Source: Membranipora membranacea
Taxonomy: Eukaryota; Bryozoa; Gymnolaemata; Cheilostomatida; Membraniporidae
Assembly (NCBI GenBank): GCA_914767715.1
Contig: OU612066.1
Location: 4,469,001 to 4,533,000 of the forward strand
Reading direction: 5' to 3'
Length of the DNA stretch: 64,000 nucleotides
The translations under genes were made by a program, and so were the position numbers. Shown here piece by piece: positions 14,969 to 26,842 of the stretch (within the stretch, counting starts at the first letter, position 1; every line of letters begins with the position of its first letter). The notes beneath the pieces are model-generated. The model had not been told where the DNA came from. It searched no databases and worked only from the letters and a program-made list of their open reading frames with translations.

Positions 14969-15392
14969 CAAAAGTGACAGTGACAGAATAAAGAGAATAA
15001 ACAAATAAAAAACAAACTCGTCTTTTTATGGGTAACAATGTAAAACAATGGACGCTACAGAAGATAAAACTTACCGTGTGGAGAAGGAGATATTGACAAT
15101 GATGAAGTATAGTGGATGCAGTTGGAAAATCCACTAAAGATTCCTTAGCCTTAGTTCACAAAGAGTAAATAAGAAATATGACGGGTTGAGTTGGGGGTTA
15201 TGTAGAATTCATTATCATATTCGTATTTTAAGTTGAGGTCATAAAAATGATAGGTTGTCAGGTGATCAGGTCAGAAGAATCACTCCTTGAAAGTTGACAC
15301 TGACATGAATACTATGTATGTAGTATGTGAGTTGACTATAGTTCAATCATTGATTAAATGAATATTCCGAGTGAATAATATGTTAAGTCATG

Positions 15393-16982
15393 TTACACTT
15401 CTAAAGATACATCAACATCCATCTCGACATTAACCTCATCATCATTAGTCACCGAGTCCTCTACAGGATCGTCCAGTGGTATATGCTTTACAGTGTCGGC
15501 CGAAGGGTCTATCCTGACACGCTTAGCTCGGCTAGGACCACCTGTCGTGGGGACCGGCAAATTTTGCTCCTGTTTCAAATCAAGTTCAAACTCATCTTCT
15601 CCTTTAGACAACAGAACAGAGAGATATGATAGAGCTGAGGGTTTACAGGCTATGAGAGGAAAAGCTACATTGATGGGGTTGTCCACCTCCTCACAGTAAT
15701 AGTTAGAGTCCCCAGTCTTAGCGATGAATTTAGTCAAAGCTGTTTCTCCATTCTTACGCTGGAGTGAAGCTTTCTCCCTCACCCTCTGATAGTCTGTGGT
15801 AGGGTGGCGCTGGGCTGCCGTCTGAATGAAGGTGTGCTTGTCTGGAAAGTTGGGCAGTCCTTCGTGTACATATTGTGGAGTTGATGAGGTGGTATTTACT
15901 GAGAGAGGTTTGGTTTTTTGAGTTTCAGCTTCTTTGTTCATAGGCGGCAATCTATTTTGCTTTCTGATGGTGAGATCTGCGAAAGGCTTGAGAGTTTCAA
16001 TAGAAAATCCTGAGTCTATGAGAGCTAAACTGACATCAGTAATCATAACCTAAAACATCATATATTCTTAGTGTCAATTTAAAAAGCTATACATAAAATT
16101 ACAACTTTGTGGTTATCCAGGGGGGGGGGGGTCTTTCAGTAAGAATGTACAATGCTTCAAGAAAAAAGTTATTGCTATCACTTTGCTCTAAATCCTCGCT
16201 CACACAGTCTTTCAATAAGAAAATCTCATCCCTTAACCATTCACTTCGAATATAGTTCCGTCAGGGAAAAATCAATTTAGGAAGAAGCCCCTAGCAGGTC
16301 TAACTCGCTACGCTAGGAGAATTAGGTAACAATTGTGGCAGTTTTTAATTGGAAGACTTCCAGAATGACACCATTACTCAATAAAGGTTATGTTGTTGAT
16401 AATAGAGAGGCTGCGAAACCGGCCCGGGCACTAAAAATCGAGACGAGATATGACAACTTCTCGTTCTGAGGAAACCATCTTGAGAGACGTTACCTGGTGT
16501 CATGTTCAATTTGCAACGTCATCTTTAAAATTTGCCGGTATAATATAATTCATTTTAAGAGATTGTCTTTTCTATTGTTATGAGCTAGTTTCAAAAGTGA
16601 ACATCAACTTGAAATATATACATTACTAACGACAGTTCTGCGTGCAAGGAGAAGACAATTACAAGATTTTGCAACCTCTCTATTGATCACCCCCAAGAAG
16701 CCAATCATAACATCAAGAATCTAATGCACTCAATGACTCAATAAATATGGCTTACCGTTTGGAACAAAATATACGCACCTGTGATCTATTAGCTAGTTCA
16801 GAGTAGTGTTTAGAGGACTTTCCAATTTGTGAGATAAAACTTTGTGTCATTTCCACAAGGGATTCCAGAGCATTATGTTCCACCTCTGAAAATCCGCAGT
16901 CTTTGAGGATGGCTCCGACTGAAGTGGTTAGAGCTGCTCGAAACGGATTTATTTGTGAAGTGCCATCATCCTTGGCTGCCAT
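15393..16982 (-). CDS. TAF8: TFIID subunit 8 (TAF8), two exons
   Basis: Subunit of the general transcription factor TFIID; in known animals it pairs with TAF10 through a histone fold and helps nuclear assembly of the complex. Exon 1 is 16779-16982 (ATG at 16982, 68 codons) and exon 2 is 15393-16049, joined in phase 0, giving about 286 residues. Exon 1 encodes the bromodomain-associated histone fold (ALTTSVGAILKDCGF, ESLVEMTQSFISQIG), which continues into exon 2 with TDVSLALIDSGFSIETL. The TAF8 C-terminal domain follows: GLPNFPDKHTFIQT, DYQRVREKASLQRKN, ALTKFIAKTGDS and FPLIACKP. The end has a basic AKRVRI patch, which could act in nuclear import, then an acidic tail. Length fits the family (about 300). 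The intron carries a 12-base G run at 16120-16131. Confidence 0.93.
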
Positions 16983-17413
16983 TTCTACCTACCTCGATCT
17001 ACAAAGCAAAGGTTATAATGCTACACTCACATACCTGACTCCGCCTATATGCATGTTGATTTGAATGGAAGATACTTTGAGCTTTGGTATCGTCATCAGT
17101 GGAGTTGGCTTGTGAGGAAGTGTTCTATTATTTTGCTTCCAACACTTGTGAGTCTTACAGCTTGATCCTGGGAACTTGTCATCCTATTTATAGATTGCAC
17201 CTCAAATGAGACATCCGCAACAGGGGGCAGGTCGCGCACAAATAATTGGCTTTGCCAACCGGTCCCTTACTGTTAAGATTAAGTCCTTATAGCTGATGAC
17301 AGACTATTAGAGCAAAAATCTCAATTTACTCCATGGTTTTGTCGCACGTCCAATTTATTGTCCATTTTTTACCCTTCAATAGAGGACACACACACTGATA
17401 CCGAGTTGTATGC

Positions 17414-17517
17414 ACAGGTCTACTCCAAAACCTGGGATTTTGGCAATGTTTTGCCAACAAAAACTCAAGGGGGGCAGTCAAACATTGCCAAAATCCCATG
17501 TTTTGGAGTAGACCTGT
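17414..17517. repeat. Foldback repeat, 38-bp arms
   Basis: Arm 17414-17451 (starts ACAGGTCTACTCCAAAAC) pairs with 17480-17517 (ends GTTTTGGAGTAGACCTGT), with one mismatch across 38 bp and a 28-base loop. It lies about 20 bases from a larger foldback, so the two may have inserted together. Confidence 0.85.
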
Positions 17518-17537
17518 GGTTGTATGCCTTTGATTGA

Positions 17538-17836
17538 TCACAGACAGCAGGTCACTGACAGTTGATTTGATGAGTTGCAGCCTTGTGTGTGTGTGGTTTG
17601 TGTTTGTTGTGGTGAAGATGGGAAGCTTGCATGAACCAAGTTGTGGGGCTTCTGTACCCGCCAGGAGAGAGAAGTGACTCATCTGAGCAACGTAATTGGC
17701 GGGTACAGAAGCTTCACAGCTGCGATAACTTGGTTCATGCAAGCTTCCCATCTTCACCACAACAAACACAAACCACACATACACAAGGCTGCAACTCACT
17801 CATCAAATCAACTGCAAGTGACCTGCTGTCTGTGGA
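17538..17836. mobile_element. Long foldback element, arms about 126-140 bp
   Basis: The left arm, about 17538-17663, is the near-perfect reverse complement of about 17697-17836, around a loop of some 33 bases. Paired segments include GATGGGAAGCTTGCATGAAC with GTTCATGCAAGCTTCCCATC, and TTCTGTACCCGCCA with TGGCGGGTACAGAA. The right arm carries a short insertion (CACAGCTGCGATAAC region) and the GT-rich stretch varies. No coding capacity is seen. Confidence 0.85.
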
Positions 17837-18692
17837 TTGATGTCTGCATTTAGCACACAAATATAGCATGCTGCTTTGGTCAAGGCAGTCCTACCCATTG
17901 GTTGGCTGTTGTTCAACATTATCATTCATGTTATAAATGTTGAATACATTTATTTGCTTGATGATGCTCCTTCAATAAGTAAGTAGCTGTAAATATATCC
18001 TATATTAATATATATATATAGGCTATTTCAATTTGATTAAATGAATTAATTTTTACCTTTAATTCTATTATTGTGTCTCAACTTAGTTTGAAAAGAGTCA
18101 CAACAATTCAATCCAGGTCTAGTATCCCGGTCGATTACATTTGGCTTTGATAAGCAAGTCTTAAAATAGCAATATGTAGCTTATGGTGGTTATAGTTAAG
18201 GTGAAACAAATGAAATTGAATTTTGTACTGTACATTTGACCTTAATATGACCTCAACTTTCATGCTTAAGTTTCTAACCAGATTACGGCTCAAAGATACC
18301 ACCCCTTACTTTTTTTTATTATTATAGCAAGATTTCTTATGGCTGGAATCTAAACACAACAGGTAAATACATTACATATTAACGAATTTTCACATTATCA
18401 ACTTTTATACTAAATATTAGACTGTGTATTTTCTAATCTGTAATTCTTTTTTCCTGTTACAACTGGTTTTTGTAAACATGTTTTTTTTGTCAAGGGTCGA
18501 AGTTATCAATAGTTTTGTCTTTCAGTAATACCAATGAGTTATGCTTGGGTTATACCAATGAGCTTTCACACCTTAGCTATACCCTACTTACTGTATCAAT
18601 ATTCCTCCATAGATTTTACTCAATTCAGGGCTACACCAAGTCCAAGGAGGTGAACTCCTTGGCTACACACACAGGCACCAACACAAAGTTGA

Positions 18693-19037
18693 GGGCGTCA
18701 GAAGGGGTGCTCAAGTGAGCACCCCTGGGAGGTTTAAAATTTTTTTTTTAACAATTGGAACTCAATGTTTTCTTTTATTTATCGCTAGAACTTTCAATCG
18801 TCGGGGCCCGGGCAAGAGGCTGTTGCTGTTAAATATTTTTGGTATCATGCTTGGTGTTGCTCATCCATAAAAGTTGGCTGGTATGTACCAGAATGTCTCT
18901 TTTTGGGTCTCAAATTTCAAAAAAATTCTGTCGGCAGCAGGGCGCTTGGGCGCCCCTCCCGCACCCTCCCCGCTTACACATGCCACTAACTACTCCACAG
19001 CTAAAAGGAGCACCCCTCAGTAAATCCTCTGACGCCC
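18693..19037. mobile_element. MITE-like element with GGGCGTCAGA termini
   Basis: GGGCGTCAGA at 18693 is matched by the inverted TCTGACGCCC ending at 19037. The inner inverted segments GGGGTGCTC and GAGCACCCCT lie next to the termini. A short palindrome (GGTGCTCAAGTGAGCACC) sits in the left end. At about 345 bp with no transposase it resembles a non-autonomous DNA transposon. The arms are imperfect and I could not confirm a target-site duplication. Confidence 0.5.
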
Positions 19038-19260
19038 ATGGTTGAGGTCACACCTAAGCTAAGTCCTAACTAACTAATTCAACTGAGCTAGTTTACAAGG
19101 ATGGTTCATCCAAGGGCAGCCACTTTAGGTGGCCTTTATTATATAAATGTTGGTCTCTGGTTTTATCATGGAGAACTGGACATGTTTTGTCTTCCTCCTT
19201 ACAAGACATATGTCGAGTTGAGTGTGACTTACTTACTTAAGTCCAGTACATTTCCAGCAT

Positions 19261-19380
19261 GGGCCCCTGGGACGTACATGCCTTTACTTTGCTATGTCCA
19301 GTATCAACCGCCCAAGAATGTTTTTTGGGTGGTTGATACCGGACATTGGCGAAGTAAAGGCATGTACGTCCCAGGGGCCC
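19261..19380. mobile_element. Foldback element with GGGCCCCTGG termini
   Basis: Arm 19261-19314 (GGGCCCCTGGGACGTACATG onward) pairs with 19326-19380 (ending CATGTACGTCCCAGGGGCCC) with only a few mismatches and a loop of about 11 bases. The inner ends carry CCAGTATCAACCGCCCA and TGGGTGGTTGATACCGG. Diverged relatives with the same order of motifs occur near 40387-40486 and 60905-60990, so this is a family. Confidence 0.8.
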
Positions 19381-20391
19381 ATAATTTCCAGGTCAGCAGC
19401 AGATTTTGAAGGTGATGCGGGTAGTAAACCTGATCCTGTGGGATCTATAAGGAGGGCAGTGTGGGTTATAGTATTGCTGAGGGTACTTCCTTGATTGTCC
19501 AGCATTTGAGGGTTGTGGTGAGATGCAGCTTGCGATGTCTACTGCTATATTGTAGTGCATGGCAAGAAGTTTACCAAGTCTACGATTTCCCCTACGAGAT
19601 TAGAGAGTGTCCAATTTTAGTTGGTTGATGAGCCCAGTGGTGCTGGTGGTGTGGTCTGTCTCTGATTTTGTAGGAGAGCCTAGCTGCTCTCCTATGGACT
19701 GCTTTGATAGATGAGTGGATGGATGGAGTTGACCTGCATTCACTTTGTTTAGGAACACCAACTAGCTAAATTTTGATCGGATTTTGAATTTGAAAATTGC
19801 TTTACAATCAGCAGCATCTTGTTATCAACTTAATGCTGTTTCTTCTTCAATAAAATTATTTTACCTTAAATTAATATCAAACTGTTCAGGACAAGCTGCT
19901 AACTCTATTGTAATTTTCAAACTCGAAATACGATCAAAATTGATCGAGTTAGTATTGACAAATAACCTGGATTTTGGACAGTAAATCAATGATAGCATCA
20001 TTGCTTCTACACTTTCCAATGATGTTACGTTGCCCACAATTAACTGCCCCAGTGCCTCAATGCTTATGCTCCATATAGTGTCCTGACTAGGTTTACTATT
20101 AAGTCTATGAGGAACACCCTTTTATTAATTGTATGGCAGATGTTTTCTGCTTATACGTCAACCAAATATATACAATGTTGCGCCAGTTGGAACAATAATT
20201 TATTTCTGCATTATAACAGGTTGAGTTATAAATGGCAGAGGCAATAGTGCTAAAGTGCATAAATATGAGAAAGTTCAGTTAGATAGGGGCTTGAAATACA
20301 TTTCCATTCTTTTTAGATTCTATGTGATAGAATTGTGAGTTGGACGTCGATGCCATGATTCTGTTGTTAGCCATTCACATTGAACTTTGAG

Positions 20392-23300
20392 ATGAAAGGT
20401 CTCGAACAACTTCAACTTTTGACTGGTGAGTCAGCTAACAATCATACTAATAAATGTTGAGAAAGAGTTGTGATCAGTCTTGTTATAATAATTATACAAT
20501 GTCTGATTGTCTGTATGACATAAACGCTTTTTGGAAAAAAAACCACGTAGATATTATTTAACAATGCTTTTGTTAGCCTGCAATATCTTATTTTAGGATG
20601 TTGCCTTCTCCTGACGCTGGATTCTGTTGGTGGGCAGGATACTATATCGCTCGATGACGATGATGACACTTTATCTACCTACCCGTTGTTTTCCCAAAAT
20701 GTTGTTGGTCTGTCTGTTGACTACGACAAATTCCCATCAACAGATTTCTACATACCTCAGTGCCACTCGCTCAGACATAACTTCACATTGATTAAAGCTG
20801 AAGGTCTCGGATTCTCAGTGTATGAGACAGGCTCATCTCTAGGTGATGTCATTCCAGGGAACAAACCAACAGGCCTCTCTCTACGTAACAATCAGAGCAC
20901 TGACATGATGGTATATTGTGCTTTTGAAAAGTATAGCCAGTCAGGTAATTCTAATGTCTATCATTAGTTCAACTTCTGCTGCTAGTAAGGAAAATATGTG
21001 CTCATTGAATTATGTATAGCTCAAAGATATCTAACTGAATAGGTGACAATTTTGGGATAGAAGACCCAGTTCGTTACATTTGAGCTACACAGAATTTAAA
21101 GAGGAAATATTTCCCTGACCGGCCCCATCTAATCTAATCAGCTGATGCTCTCCAACAGCAAGCTTTTCTGATGGTGAGATGTGAAACTGGATTTTTCTAC
21201 CAATACGAAATAATATTTGTACAACAAAATGCTGGCTCTTGCATCCAAAACCTTTATAACATTCATGAAGTGCATGATCTCTTGTACATCCTAATTCAGC
21301 TAGTGAAAGTTTGATGCTTTGAAACAAACTCACTAAATTCCCATCGCTGCACTATAGCAATCATAATAAATATCATGTAAGGCATCAGCAGGCATTAGTG
21401 TTTTTCGAAATCTGATCTCTTTATTTTCTCAGCGCCCAAACCTGGAGGTTGTAACATGGAGTTTAACTTTGAGAATGATCCAAACATTCGTACATGGTTT
21501 GATGGATTTCAGCTGTGGGTGCAGTTTCAGTATGCGAGTGTGAACGGAGTAAGCTGTGACAACAAGAAGCTCTGGGACCGTCTCAAATATTCTGTATATG
21601 TTACACAGTTCGATCATAATTTATATGTGAGTAATAAATAATTGACGGGGTTGGGCTATTGAGGTAACCTGTTACATGTTTTAGAATACACTGCTAAAAC
21701 AAGTCTACATGGATCAGGTAGAATTCCACGCATAGTGTAGTCTTAAATGTGACAGCACTGACAGATTCCACAAATAAGCTTACATGATTCTAGGGTTTCC
21801 AACAGCAAATTTGATTGATGATCACTTTTTATCAGAGTGTGCAACATTACTTTGTATGTAAAATAGTTCCAACGGTGTGTTGGTATATCTTGGGGACATT
21901 TTAGACTTAATAAACATATTGTTTCAATGGAATATGTTTTTCATTTTAGGATAGTTATGGCAACTCAGTAGATACATTCCAATCTATTTTGAAGAACCAA
22001 ATGAAAGTTTCCAAGTTAGAAGATGTTGGAACACAGGTAAGATTCGATGTATTCACTGCATGTTTTGCTCCAAGAACTTGCAATGTCTTTCTATATGGAC
22101 AATAGTGACAATATGTTTTGACATGTTGCTGAAATTCAGTGTGGCGCTATGACGTTACGTCATAGCGTAACGTCATGGCAAAACATCGTCAAATTTTGGG
22201 TTTAGACTTCTTTGATGATGTGGATTGAGAAACCCCAAAATAAATTTGGCGAGGCATGACCTTATGTGTACATTAGCGCACCGTTTGTAATCAGACTTTT
22301 CTTGGAATATCTAAATGGGAAGTTTAGCTGATTTTCTTGCCAATGTGCAATGTAAGTTCCTGTCCAATGTTACAATTTGTATAAGAACGCTTGTCTCTCT
22401 CAGATAATGCAGCACACCAGGGCGGTACAGGGAAAGCCTGCTATGCTAATAACTGCTTATCCAGATCATGCTGTATGGGTTAATATTATAGTCACTGATA
22501 CAGTCACTGGTGCTAAGGCTGCTTATGTTCCTACACTGTCGTATGGCTGTCAGTTTGATAATAAACATCCATGTAAAGGTATGTGTCTGTCGTATAAGCA
22601 TGCCTATAGGTTATGTCCTGCTATTGGAAGTGGCATAGTGGCACTCTAGATCTGCAAGGGTTGTGTGAGCGCTCAAGCTAGATTATAGATTGCCAATTAT
22701 CTGGGTGATGACTTACTTCGCTTGGGCTACAACTTAAATTTGCTTGATTTAAATGGTCTAATTTTGTTCAGGTTTCAACCCTAACTGCTGTTTGTCCCTA
22801 TCAGATGACATCCCAAAATTTGTCTTAATTATCAAATGCATGATTTTAGAAGCGTGGTATTATTACGTAATGGCAGTTATACTGTGTGCTATGAGCCTCC
22901 TTCTCTTATTTACTGGACACAGATATTTCAAAGCAGAAATGTTTATACAAGGATTTATGTTCAGCTTGTTTTGCGTTGTCATGCTTCTATCGATAGCCAA
23001 GGTATCTTCAACAGGTATGAGGAAATAGCTAATACAAGTCAAATATAATGTGATTGAATTATTGGTAGTTGCCCCTTCATTGATATTAAGGGGATAACTC
23101 CAAGTTAAATATGCAATTTGAAAATAGTAATTGGTAAAGTTGTTGATGAATCACTTCCAAGCAGAGTATACCACTCATTAGTTCATAAGCAATGTGCGGA
23201 CATTGTCTCAATAAGTTTGAAATAAAATTTGATAACTTCACAACATATGTGGCATTATTATTGCTTGGCACCCAATCGATAGGAGGTCTTGTTGTGTATA

Positions 23301-26292
23301 TTGTGCTTGGTTAAAATTGTGTGTGAATGCTGTGAGTTCATCTGTTTCATATTTAGTGAGTGAAGATTGTGTTCTCATTCTTCTTACCATTTGGTAGAAA
23401 TATGATGACAATGTTTTGTAACACATTGTATCTGCTGCATTATTTTCAGCGGTGGTATTTGGTTCGCTAGCCATTGCAGTAGTATGTGGAGGTTTATGGC
23501 TCATTTTGTGGTGGGCAGCAGGTATAATAACACTGAGCCTGCTGTTACCTGCTGCTAATGCAGGGTACTTGCTGTCATCTGTCATATTCTATACACCTCT
23601 AGGTTAGTATGATATGAGGGGGAATGTAGATCAATAGCTTGGTTCCAATGGCGCATTTTGTAAGAGAACCATGCTATGTACATAGACCCATAGACACAGG
23701 TAGATCTATTAGTTGAAGTGCACATCACAATTTTAATATAAGCACTGTAATTGCTTGTGCTATTGCTCCTGACTTAGTAGACATTATACTGATCTCCAAT
23801 AATTTTTTTAAGCATCAATATGAATGTTTTTTCTCATGTGCTTTACATGTCCTGTGAGCGCCTTGTACGATCAGTGAAATAACAGATTGATGTTACTCTA
23901 CTTGTAGTCAATGTAAGCTGGGTGAAGAATGACTGGGAGACTTGGATTATTTATGCTGCTGTTATGCTTCTTATTTTTGTGTTCACCATATTGTTCTCCA
24001 AAAAGGTCAGTCATTTCACCATCATTGTTTTCTGACAAACAGCTTGTGTCACTGGTACACATAACACAATTTGGCTGTTTATTTTAATGCTTTAGTTATA
24101 AAGGCTGGCTGAATGTGTGAAGCATAGCTGTTTAATGAGCGTACCATAGTTGTTGGTGATTTGGCATGATATTCTAATCCCATGCTGTGGTAGGATTTTT
24201 CTGCCACTACTTCACTTGTTTAACTCCCTTGTTTATACAACCTTTATCAAGGCTAACCTTACCATAACAATGCAGTGGTCCAGTCAGTATCTAGACAATT
24301 CTGTCAAGGCTTATGGGCCTGCTGAGCCTCAGAACCCCTGGCCTATCCTAAGTTGCATTTTTATTGTTAACCCTTAGCTGAATATCATATGTTGTACTTA
24401 TGTGGGATCATATGGAGTGATGTGTATGATATCTGTGTGCGTACATGGATCCTTACATCATATAGTAGTGGAGCCAATAAGAAGAGCTTCTGTAGAAAAA
24501 TACTATACAGCTGTCTTCAGCGCTCCCTTCACTTCACGAGGTAGGGTACAACATGTAGTGAATTAATTTTTACATTTTCCCTCAAGTGTAGTATTTGGGG
24601 GAGGAAAGTTTGCCATTTCACACAGGCATAGTATTGCTGGGTAACATTTACCTAACCTCATTACTTAGTATGAATTTCCGCCTAAGCTAGTGAAAGTGAA
24701 CTATCTCAACTAAACTGTAGCTCTTATTTACTCCTCTTTGGAAGCTTGCTAAGCTATGATATATTTTTTTAAGTTAAGCTAAAAAATCGGGTATTATGGC
24801 TACCCGTATATTATGATATATCTCGGATGAACTTGTATAAGACATAAGAATTTATTCATATAGCATTATAGTTAACAAATGCCAATTACAAACAATTAAA
24901 AAATGATGTTCACTAAATTTCTTTTTGTTGAATGTATTATAGACTGGGTTTTGGTATCTGTATGGGTGATATTATGGATTGTTGGCTGTGTAGTGCAGTT
25001 TTATACTGAGAGGGGAAAAGCAGATTTTCCCAAGTCTCCACGTGAGCTCAGAAAGGAAAGACATGTATATGGTGAGTACACAATTCGATACAATACAATA
25101 CATAGATGCATACAATCAGGCAGATGAGTCCAAAACACTACAAGCTTTATTCTTCGAATTTATATCTAGTAAACTATGAGCTGTCGATTTTTTTTAGAAC
25201 ATAAACACTTAAATCTCACCTTTCTCACCTAGTCCGCCGTGTTCCGGGATGGGTGGCGGTCCTGCAGGGCACCAAGTTCTATCAGAGAATGCCATCTGAT
25301 TCTATCATCAACATCTTCATCTGAGAGGCCCCATCTCAGCATGTCATCCTTCGCTGTATCCATCCATCTTTTCTTTGGCCTTCCTCTCTTTCTCTTTCCC
25401 TGTATTCTCATCTCAGCCACCATTCTAGTATCTTCCTCCCTATCTCTCCTGCGTACTTGTCCATACCATCGAAGACGTCTCCTCCTCATACCTATTGCAA
25501 TCGCTTCTATTTTGGCCTCCTCCCTTATACTCTCATTTGTTTAACGCTCTTCCCAGTCTATATTATAAATGTGTCGGAGCATCCTCATCTCAGTTGCACT
25601 TATCTTGTCTTCTTGTCTTTGAGTCAGTGGCCAGATCTCATTTCCATACATCAGTGTAGGTTTTATTGCCGTCTTGTACAATAGAACCTTGAGCTTGGTG
25701 AGAATTTTCTTATCGCAAAACACTCCTGTCAGCTCTCTCCATCTATCCATGCCTTCTCTATCCTCTTTGCAATTTCTATTCCGCATCCTCCCTCTTGATC
25801 TATTGTGGTTCCCAGGTATTTGAATGTTGATACCTGCGGCAGATCAGTTGAACCTTCTTCATCATACTTCTTCATTTCTATCCTTTGTAAGTTTCCGGCT
25901 GGCGGTAGATGTACTGTCTTTGGCCTACTTACTTTTAATCCTGCATCTTCTAAACACCCCCTCCAGTTCTCCAGTCTCTCTTCCATCCTCTCCCTAGTTT
26001 TATCGCAAAGAACAAACAAGGTCGTCAGCAAACACGTAAATAATAAACAGTAAAGTAAACAATAAAGATCATCAACATCTAACATATTTGTTTATGGTTT
26101 AGAACAAAATATGTAAATAGCACTGAGATGTATCATCAAATTCATGTGATGGTGCGTCTTATTACAGCAGGAGAAGAAGAGCACCAGAGATTAGTACCAG
26201 GTGCTGAGAGAGAAGGTGACCTGAGACCGAGACTTCTATCATATGGAGCTGTGGATAATGAGCCTAATAATCCTCCTAACTCAGACACTTAA
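20392..26292 (+). CDS. TM7SF3: Seven-transmembrane protein TM7SF3, 11 exons
   Basis: Seven-pass membrane protein; the human relative is linked to stress responses, but no molecular activity is shown by the sequence. Exons: 20392-20425, 20597-20944, 21433-21626, 21950-22036, 22404-22578, 22805-23014, 23450-23602, 23908-24005, 24378-24540, 24943-25071, 26171-26292. All are GT-AG and the coding total is exactly 1,713 bases (570 residues, close to human length). The signal peptide is split across the first intron (QLLTGCCLLLTL). The extracellular part has GGCNMEFNFENDPNI and AAYVPTLSYGCQF. Membrane segments follow, including FTGHRYFKAEMFIQGFMF, GGLWLILWWAAGI and NAGYLLSSVIFYTPL. The cytosolic tail is acidic with RPRLLSYGA. 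The first two exons flank only 171 bases of intron. The final intron contains a LINE fragment. The identity is very likely. Confidence 0.93.
22145..22176. repeat. Intronic palindrome dense in TGACG/CGTCA motifs
   Basis: CGCTATGACG (22145-22154) and CGTCATAGCG (22158-22167) form a perfect palindrome around TTA, followed at once by AACGTCAT. This places three CRE-half-site-like TGACG/CGTCA motifs in 32 bases inside TM7SF3 intron 4. It could be a CREB/ATF-type site or simply a small foldback; the sequence alone does not decide. Confidence 0.45.
25190..26060 (-). mobile_element. Dead non-LTR retrotransposon fragment (RT C-terminal half) in TM7SF3 intron 10
   Basis: Read on the minus strand, this shows the end of a LINE reverse transcriptase. 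A VFADDLV catalytic box lies near 26023-26040, then LENWRGCLEDAGLKVS, FKYLGTTIDQEGG, RELTGVFCDKKI, KPTLMYGNEIWPLT and the terminal RLRWYGQVRRRDRE and RGRPKKRWMD motifs. The frame is broken just after the FADD box and again near 25770, and a stop interrupts it at 25541-25543. A short A-run (T-run on plus, about 25186-25194) marks the likely 3' end. The 5' half, including any endonuclease, is absent. It is 5'-truncated and inactive, inserted opposite to the host gene. Confidence 0.85.
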
Positions 26293-26531
26293 TCTGCTGG
26301 TCTCACTTAGAAGATTTGTCTGAATTACACTTTCCTTCTTGTTTTATTACTGGTGCTAAATATGTGTTCGTAATGTACTATTACTGTGATAAGTCAATAT
26401 TAATTTCAATTTAATTTTCACTGATTTTAACTTATTGTCAAAAAGTGTAAGGTATCAAACCCTATTTATGAGTGTGAACAAAATTGTCCTACTCCTCCTT
26501 GCATTCAGCAAGTCCTCTCACTATATTGCAA

Positions 26532-26537
26532 AATAAA
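26532..26537 (+). terminator. Candidate poly(A) signal for TM7SF3
   Basis: AATAAA occurs 240 bases after the TM7SF3 stop codon and before the next gene starts at 26843. No cDNA evidence is available. Confidence 0.4.
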
Positions 26538-26842
26538 TTGGATACGTGGGAACTATACTCGTGCAGAGCTGCATTTTTTTGTAAAATTTGATTTCTTCAC
26601 ACTCCGCAAAACTTTTTGTCCTAATACTAGCACATCATACATTGTTTTACACATTCTATTCTTTCATACTTAATACAATGGACAATAGTGAATATCTCAT
26701 ATATGTATCACTCTATTCTCTTACTCCTTTGTTACCAAATGCACAGACACCTAGAATCCACCTATATAAGGTGAGACACCACAGACTTTGGTATCATTGA
26801 CGAGAGGTGTTTGTCCACAGTACCAGTTGAACCTGTATTACT

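Larger units (their letters stand above)
9849..15392. other. Gene-free stretch between EPB41L4A and TAF8
   Basis: No exon chain with matching splice phases was found on either strand. The open frames here are short and have no recognisable motifs. The stretch holds a nested inverted-repeat element (10866-11669) and a minisatellite (14821-14968). I see nothing else in 9849-10865, 11670-14820 or 14969-15392. Promoters of the two flanking minus-strand genes cannot be delimited by eye. Confidence 0.5.
16983..20391. other. Gene-free intergenic stretch rich in foldback elements
   Basis: Lies between the divergent 5' ends of TAF8 (minus) and TM7SF3 (plus). It contains four inverted-repeat elements, listed separately, at 17414-17517, 17538-17836, 18693-19037 and 19261-19380. 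Open frames here come from the paired arms of these repeats. The last 1 kb before TM7SF3 should hold its promoter, but I see no diagnostic motif. Confidence 0.5.

Noticed and set aside
17326-17853. Several open frames of 69-157 residues on both strands
   Set aside because: They read through the two foldback repeats at 17414-17836, so matching frames arise on both strands from the same arms.
25239-25684. Plus-strand open frames of 75-101 residues
   Set aside because: They are shadows of the minus-strand LINE reverse transcriptase, whose motifs are clear.
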